Of a stretch of 8,241 bases of DNA, positions 5,266 through 8,241 are shown in pieces. The translations under genes and the position numbers were made by a program. Source of the stretch: JAPLGZ01 sp038318235 (GTDB lineage Bacteria; Chloroflexota; Anaerolineae; Caldilineales; Caldilineaceae); the NCBI GenBank assembly GCA_038318235.1, contig JBBQBY010000301.1:1-8241 (forward strand), read 5' to 3'. Within the stretch, counting starts at the first letter, position 1; the number at the start of each line of letters is the position of its first letter. Below the pieces are notes generated by a model. It was given only the letters and a program-made list of their open reading frames with translations. It made no database searches and had not been told where the DNA came from.

Positions 5266-5370
5266 AATTTGTAATCGCTCCAGCTAAAGGCTGAGCATGT
5301 TTATGGCTCGCGCCGGGTTAACAAGCGTGTCTGTTAAACGCGGTCAGAGCCGACTAAATGATTACAAATT
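5266..5370 (+). ncRNA. Structured leader element, three-way-junction-like
   Basis: The closing stem AATTTGTAATC (5266-5276) / GATTACAAATT (5360-5370) is a perfect 11-bp pairing. Within it, one hairpin is formed by GCTC-c-AGC / GCT-GAGC (5277-5296), with a one-base bulge and the loop TAAAG. A second arm is closed by GGCTC / GAGCC and contains an inner TTAACA / TGTTAA stem. No match to a riboswitch class I know could be recognised by eye, and no tRNA TpsiC signature is present. The fold was worked out by hand only. Confidence 0.35.
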
Positions 5371-5422
5371 GCTACGATTCCATCAATGGCCGCGGGTGTG
5401 CTCACCTGTGGCTTTTTTATGA
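5297..5422 (+). CDS. Possible 41-codon leader ORF crossing terminator 1
   Basis: ATG at 5297 has AAAGG (5286-5290) at 6-nt spacing, the best Shine-Dalgarno sequence in the leader. The product would be a 41-residue basic peptide starting MFMARAGLTSVSVKRGQ and ending VCSPVAFL, with TGA at 5420-5422. The ORF runs through the whole first terminator hairpin and stops just past its six T residues, so translating ribosomes would prevent the hairpin from forming. No homologue is recognised. It may be a chance ORF, but this geometry is what coupled antitermination would need. Confidence 0.35.
   Translation: MFMARAGLTSVSVKRGQSRLNDYKLLRFHQWPRVCSPVAFL
5389..5418 (+). terminator. Intrinsic terminator 1 in the ABC-F leader
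   Basis: GCCGCGGGT (5389-5397) pairs with ACCTGTGGC (5404-5412), a 9-bp stem with two G-U pairs and the loop GTGCTC, followed directly by six T residues (5413-5418). Confidence 0.8.
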
Positions 5423-5468
5423 CCAGCCCATTGCCCTAGCGTGGCAACGATCTGGCCGAGTAAAACGA

Positions 5469-5508
5469 GACCGTGGGTGAATCCATCACCTGCGGTCTTT
5501 TTTATTTT
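5469..5508 (+). terminator. Intrinsic terminator 2 in the ABC-F leader
   Basis: GACCGTGGGTGA (5469-5480) pairs with TCACCTGCGGTC (5486-5497), a 12-bp stem with two G-U pairs and the loop ATCCA, followed by TTTTTTATTTT. It ends 80 nt before the ABC-F start codon. Its arms closely resemble those of terminator 1 (3' arms identical at 9 of 11 positions), suggesting duplication or an exchange of partners. Confidence 0.85.
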
Positions 5509-5588
5509 CACCCCTGGCTGACCAGGCCAAGTTCAGCCAGCGCATCCAGTGATCTTGAAAACAAAAAATCACAGAGGAGAAGGAATTC

Positions 5589-7256
5589 ATGTCGATCTTA
5601 ACCGCCTATAACCTGGCCCAAGCCTTTGACCGACAAGTAATCTTTAAAGGCATCTCGGCCAAGATCGAGCATGGCAACAAAATCGGCCTGATTGGTCCGA
5701 ATGGCGTGGGCAAAACCAGCCTCTTGCGCATCTTGGCTGGGCTGGAACGCCCCACCGACGGTGGGGCTTATCGCGCCGGCAATATCAAGCTTGGCTATCT
5801 CCATCAAGAAGCGGTCGACACCTTTGCCAGCCGGGCTAACACGGTCTATGCGGAAATGCTCACGGTCTTCGCAGGGTTGCGCGCTCTGGAAGCCCAGATG
5901 GCAACCATCGAAGCACACATGGCAACGGGAATCACCGATGAATTGTTGGCAACCTACGGTACGCTCCAGGCCACGTATGAGCAACAGGGCGGCTATAGCT
6001 ACGAAACGCGCATAGAACAGGTGCTCCAAGGGCTTGATTTCGACGCCACCAATTGGCATCTACCCTTGAGCCATTTGAGTGGCGGGCAAAAGACGCGCGC
6101 TTTGTTGGCGCGCTTGTTACTAGAAGAACCGGATCTGCTGATGCTGGATGAGCCGACCAATCATCTGGATGGGCAAGCCGTGGCATGGCTGGAAAAAATG
6201 CTGCAAGGTTGGCCGGGTGCGCTGCTGGTCGTTAGCCATGATCGCTATTTTCTCGACAAAGTTGCCGCTATCATCTGGGAAATGAGCCCCACCGAAATTG
6301 AAGTCTACCGCGGCAATTATACCGCCTATACGCGCCAACGCGCCGAACGTTGGGCGCGCCGCCAAGTGGAGTTTGACGCCACGCACGAACGGCTGAGCAA
6401 GGAGATGGACTTTATCTACAAACATATCGGTTCTGGGCGTGGCCACGCGATGGCGATGGGCAAATTGCGGCGCATCAGCACGGAATTGGGGTCGTTCCGC
6501 AACACCTTTAAGCCCGCCAAAGCCAAAGCCAAGATCAAGGAGTTGCGCCGCCCCGCCGCCGAATGGGCGCAGATGAAGGTAGAGTTGGCTGCCGCCCAAC
6601 AGAGTGGGAAGCTGGTGCTGCACACGCGCGACCTGATCGTGGGTTATGATGAACCGCTCTTTATGACCGATGATATCCAGTTGCAACGCGGGGTCTGCGC
6701 CGCCTTGATCGGCCCGAATGGCGCTGGCAAGACGACCTTACTGCGCACGTTGCTTGGCGAACTGCCACCCCTGTCAGGCACCGTTCAACTGGGCCATAAC
6801 GTGCGGATTGGCTATTTTGCCCAAGCACATGACAACCTCAACCTGGAACGCACCGTGCTGTCAGAACTGCTCCGCCAACCAGGCATCGATTCAGAGCACA
6901 CGCTAGACGAGACGGCGGCGCGCAACTATCTAGCCCGCTATCTCTTTCGCGCCAATGATGTGTACAAAACCGTGGCTAGTTTGAGCGGTGGTGAGCGAGG
7001 CCGCTTAGCATTGGCGATTTTGGCGCTCCAAGGCGCCAACTTCCTACTGCTCGACGAGCCAACCAACCATCTGGACCTGCCCGCACAAGAGGTGCTACAG
7101 GCCATCCTCGACCAGTATGCAGGGACGATTCTGCTGATCTCGCATGATCGCTATCTGGTGGGACAACTAGCCACCGAGATCTGGTCGCTGCGTGACGGCC
7201 AACTCAGCATCTTTGCCGGTAGCTATGACGAGTTTGTAGAACAGGACGAGATGTAA
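5589..7256 (+). CDS. ABC-F family ATPase (ribosome-associated type)
   Basis: A soluble 555-residue protein with two ABC ATPase domains and no membrane segments, as in the ABC-F family, whose members act on the ribosomal E site as translation factors or antibiotic-resistance proteins. Domain 1 (about 3-240): Walker A GPNGVGKTS (36-44), signature LSGGQ (163-167), Walker B LLMLDEPTNHLD (183-194), switch H217. The interdomain linker (about 241-340) is highly charged and helical, with FIYKHIGSGRGHAMAMGK (275-292) in the place of the P-site tRNA interaction motif. Domain 2 (about 343-541): Walker A GPNGAGKTT (375-383), signature LSGGE (465-469), Walker B FLLLDEPTNHLD (485-496), switch H519. Both catalytic glutamates (E188, E490) are present, so it should hydrolyse ATP. 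There is no Uup-type C-terminal coiled coil. ATG 5589 follows AGGAG at 9-nt spacing. The long leader with tandem terminators suggests induction, perhaps by ribosome stalling. The exact subfamily cannot be assigned by eye. Confidence 0.93.
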   Translation: MSILTAYNLAQAFDRQVIFKGISAKIEHGNKIGLIGPNGVGKTSLLRILAGLERPTDGGAYRAGNIKLGYLHQEAVDTFASRANTVYAEMLTVFAGLRALEAQMATIEAHMATGITDELLATYGTLQATYEQQGGYSYETRIEQVLQGLDFDATNWHLPLSHLSGGQKTRALLARLLLEEPDLLMLDEPTNHLDGQAVAWLEKMLQGWPGALLVVSHDRYFLDKVAAIIWEMSPTEIEVYRGNYTAYTRQRAERWARRQVEFDATHERLSKEMDFIYKHIGSGRGHAMAMGKLRRISTELGSFRNTFKPAKAKAKIKELRRPAAEWAQMKVELAAAQQSGKLVLHTRDLIVGYDEPLFMTDDIQLQRGVCAALIGPNGAGKTTLLRTLLGELPPLSGTVQLGHNVRIGYFAQAHDNLNLERTVLSELLRQPGIDSEHTLDETAARNYLARYLFRANDVYKTVASLSGGERGRLALAILALQGANFLLLDEPTNHLDLPAQEVLQAILDQYAGTILLISHDRYLVGQLATEIWSLRDGQLSIFAGSYDEFVEQDEM

Positions 7257-7265
7257 ACAGAAAAC

Positions 7266-7312
7266 CGGTGAATGAATTCACCGTCTGCGATAGAAAGTGC
7301 GTTAAAACGCAC
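7266..7312. repeat. Two small hairpins just after the ABC-F stop
   Basis: CGGTGAAT / ATTCACCG (7266-7283, 2-nt centre) and GTGCGTT / AACGCAC (7297-7312, 2-nt centre) are perfect short palindromes within 60 nt of the stop codon. Neither has a T-tract. They may protect the 3' end of the mRNA. Confidence 0.4.
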
Positions 7313-7350
7313 TGACCTTGACGAAATTACGGGATACCACAATCTGGCTT

Positions 7351-7389
7351 CGCGCCCGGTGGGGCACCCGCCCGTGGGCGCGGTTTTTT
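7351..7389 (+). terminator. Intrinsic terminator of the ABC-F gene
   Basis: CGCGCCC (7351-7357) pairs with GGGCGCG (7376-7382), with further G/C pairing inside (GGGG with CCCG), followed by G and six T residues (7384-7389). It lies 95 nt past the ABC-F stop and separates it from the ABC transporter gene. Confidence 0.75.
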
Positions 7390-7475
7390 GGATCAGCGGG
7401 AGCCCTCAGGGCGCGGTTTCAACCCGTAGGTGTCTGACGAACCAATTACATACCCAGAAAAATCTTGCTTGTCTC

Positions 7476-7525
7476 CCCTCTCCTGAAACAGCTTTTCCGT
7501 TCAGGAGAGGGGCTGGGGGTGAGGC
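7476..7525. repeat. C/G-rich palindromic element, copy 3
   Basis: CCCCTCTCCTGAA (7476-7488) and TTCAGGAGAGGGG (7501-7513) form a perfect 13-bp stem with a 12-nt loop, followed by CTGGGGGTGAGGC (7514-7525), which matches the right end of the copy at 3672-3822. The rest of the 7390-7570 gap shows no gene; it contains a small GCCCT/GGGC palindrome near 7402 and the upstream region of the transporter. Confidence 0.7.
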
Positions 7526-7570
7526 CGCACTGCCAATAATTATTCCCAATCGAAAGGAAAATCTCAACCC

Positions 7571-8241
7571 ATGCGTATCCATTGGCGTTCTTATGCGACC
7601 ATCTTGGTCAAATATCTAAAACCACAACAGGCAAAAGTTACCCTGTTAATCGGGCTGCTCTTTGCCAGCACAGGACTGCAACTGCTCAGCCCACGGATCA
7701 TTGGCAACTTTATCGACAACGTAACCAGCGGCGCGGCGATGCCAACGTTGGTGCGGCTGGCGCTCTTCTTTCTCGGCGTAGCGCTGCTTGGCTATTTGGT
7801 CAAACTAGCCGAAACCTATGTCAGCGAAGATGTGGGCTGGACGGCGACCAACGCCTTGCGCACCGATTTGACCAACCACTGTCTGCAACTCGACCTGGCC
7901 TTTCACAACGCGCATACACCGGGCGAACTGATCGAACGTGTGGATGGTGATGTGAGCCAACTGGCCCATTTTTTCGCGCAACTGGTAGTCCAGGTGCTGG
8001 GTCAGGTGCTTTTGATGATTGGCATTCTCGTTGTGCTCTGCTTTGAAGCTTGGCAGATTGGCTTCGCTTTCACCCTGTTCGCAGTGACCGCCCTCTTTAT
8101 CTTGCTCCGTCTGCGTAACTTCGCGACGCAACAAATGAAGGATGAACGCGAAGCCAGCGCGGCGTTGTTTGGCTTTTTGGAAGAACGGCTGGGTGGCACG
8201 GAAGATTTGCGGGCGAATGGTGCCACCGCCTACACCATGCG
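7571..8241 (+). CDS. ABC exporter (fused permease-ATPase type), N-terminal permease part
   Basis: 223 codons are visible from ATG 7571, and the frame is open at the window end. The protein starts MRIHWRSYATILVKYLKPQQ, then a hydrophobic helix VTLLIGLLFASTGLQLL, the exporter-type segment SPRIIGNFIDNVTSG, a second helix LVRLALFFLGVALLGYLV, the region LRTDLTNHCLQLDLAFHNAH (about 96-115), the typical TPGELIERVDGDVSQLAHFF (about 116-135), and helices 3-4 (VVQVLGQVLLMIGILVVLCF and WQIGFAFTLFAVTALFILL). This is the type I exporter transmembrane domain (MsbA/LmrA-like); the ATPase half would follow outside the window. It probably works as a dimer or with a paired half-transporter gene downstream. AAGGA lies about 12 nt upstream of the ATG, a rather long spacing. 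The substrate cannot be told from this part. The neighbouring ABC-F gene makes a drug-response role possible, but a terminator separates them. Confidence 0.9.
   Translation, partial: MRIHWRSYATILVKYLKPQQAKVTLLIGLLFASTGLQLLSPRIIGNFIDNVTSGAAMPTLVRLALFFLGVALLGYLVKLAETYVSEDVGWTATNALRTDLTNHCLQLDLAFHNAHTPGELIERVDGDVSQLAHFFAQLVVQVLGQVLLMIGILVVLCFEAWQIGFAFTLFAVTALFILLRLRNFATQQMKDEREASAALFGFLEERLGGTEDLRANGATAYTM

Larger units (their letters stand above)
5144..5588 (+). promoter_or_regulatory. Long structured leader of the ABC-F gene, candidate transcription attenuator
   Basis: This 445-nt stretch carries no long gene, but contains, in order: a possible 11-codon ORF (5203-5238), an element closed by 11-bp arms (5266-5370), a 41-codon ORF (5297-5422), terminator 1 (5389-5418), terminator 2 (5469-5508) and the ABC-F ribosome binding site (AGGAG 5575-5579). 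Two intrinsic terminators ahead of a gene, rather than after one, suggest conditional read-through. Known resistance ABC-F genes are often controlled by ribosome-mediated attenuation. An alternative reading is a stand-alone small RNA ended by terminator 1. Confidence 0.5.

Noticed and set aside
5221..5370. Possible tRNA because of GGTTC followed by cloverleaf-like stems
   Set aside because: The GGTTC lies outside the closing stem, and there is no TpsiC loop, anticodon arm of proper size or acceptor stem of 7 bp.
6120..6686. Minus-strand ORF of 188 residues opposite the ABC-F gene
   Set aside because: The plus strand has both ABC domains complete; the antisense frame has no recognisable domain.
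1..8241. CRISPR array or insertion sequence
   Set aside because: No regularly spaced direct repeats and no transposase fragments were seen; the repeats present are inverted and irregular.

Overview
The window (about 52-54% GC by eye) looks like Chloroflexota chromosome, perhaps an Anaerolineae/Caldilineae-type lineage. That placement is inference. It rests on the mix of FHA-domain regulators, a Hanks-type Ser/Thr kinase, an ABC-F ATPase and dispersed CCTCACCCCC/CCCCTCTCC palindromic repeats; no rRNA or other phylogenetic marker is present.

Left part (1-3660, minus strand): three genes read leftward as a likely operon. In transcription order they are a cytoplasmic FHA + OmpR/PhoB-type winged-helix regulator (3358-2570), a secreted/anchored protein with a degenerate VWA-like ectodomain, one membrane helix and a cytoplasmic FHA domain (2539-608), and the N-terminal part of a Ser/Thr protein kinase that runs off the window (485-1). 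Together they suggest a phosphothreonine relay: kinase, pThr-reading membrane protein and pThr-reading transcription factor. Upstream lie a good sigma70-like promoter (3654-3626), a second weaker one, an 11-bp hairpin and two identical 13-bp direct repeats exactly 42 bp apart.

Middle (3660-5110): a palindromic C/G-rich repeat, then the decayed WYL domain of a transcriptional regulator (in-frame TAG plus a frameshift, HTH lost), then a small TM2-like membrane protein gene. After that comes a chain of four consecutive inverted-repeat elements (4722-5063), one of them a second C/G-rich repeat with 18-bp terminal arms.

Right part (5110-8241, plus strand): a TTGACA promoter precedes a leader of about 445 nt. 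The leader holds a three-way-junction-like fold, short ORFs and two related intrinsic terminators in tandem, all ahead of an intact ABC-F ATPase gene (5589-7256). A 41-codon ORF with a good ribosome binding site crosses the first terminator and stops just past its T-tract. This resembles the ribosome-dependent attenuators of antibiotic-resistance ABC-F genes and is the most interesting part of the window. ABC-F is followed by its own terminator, a third C/G-rich palindrome, and the first 223 codons of an ABC exporter half-transporter (7571 to the window end).
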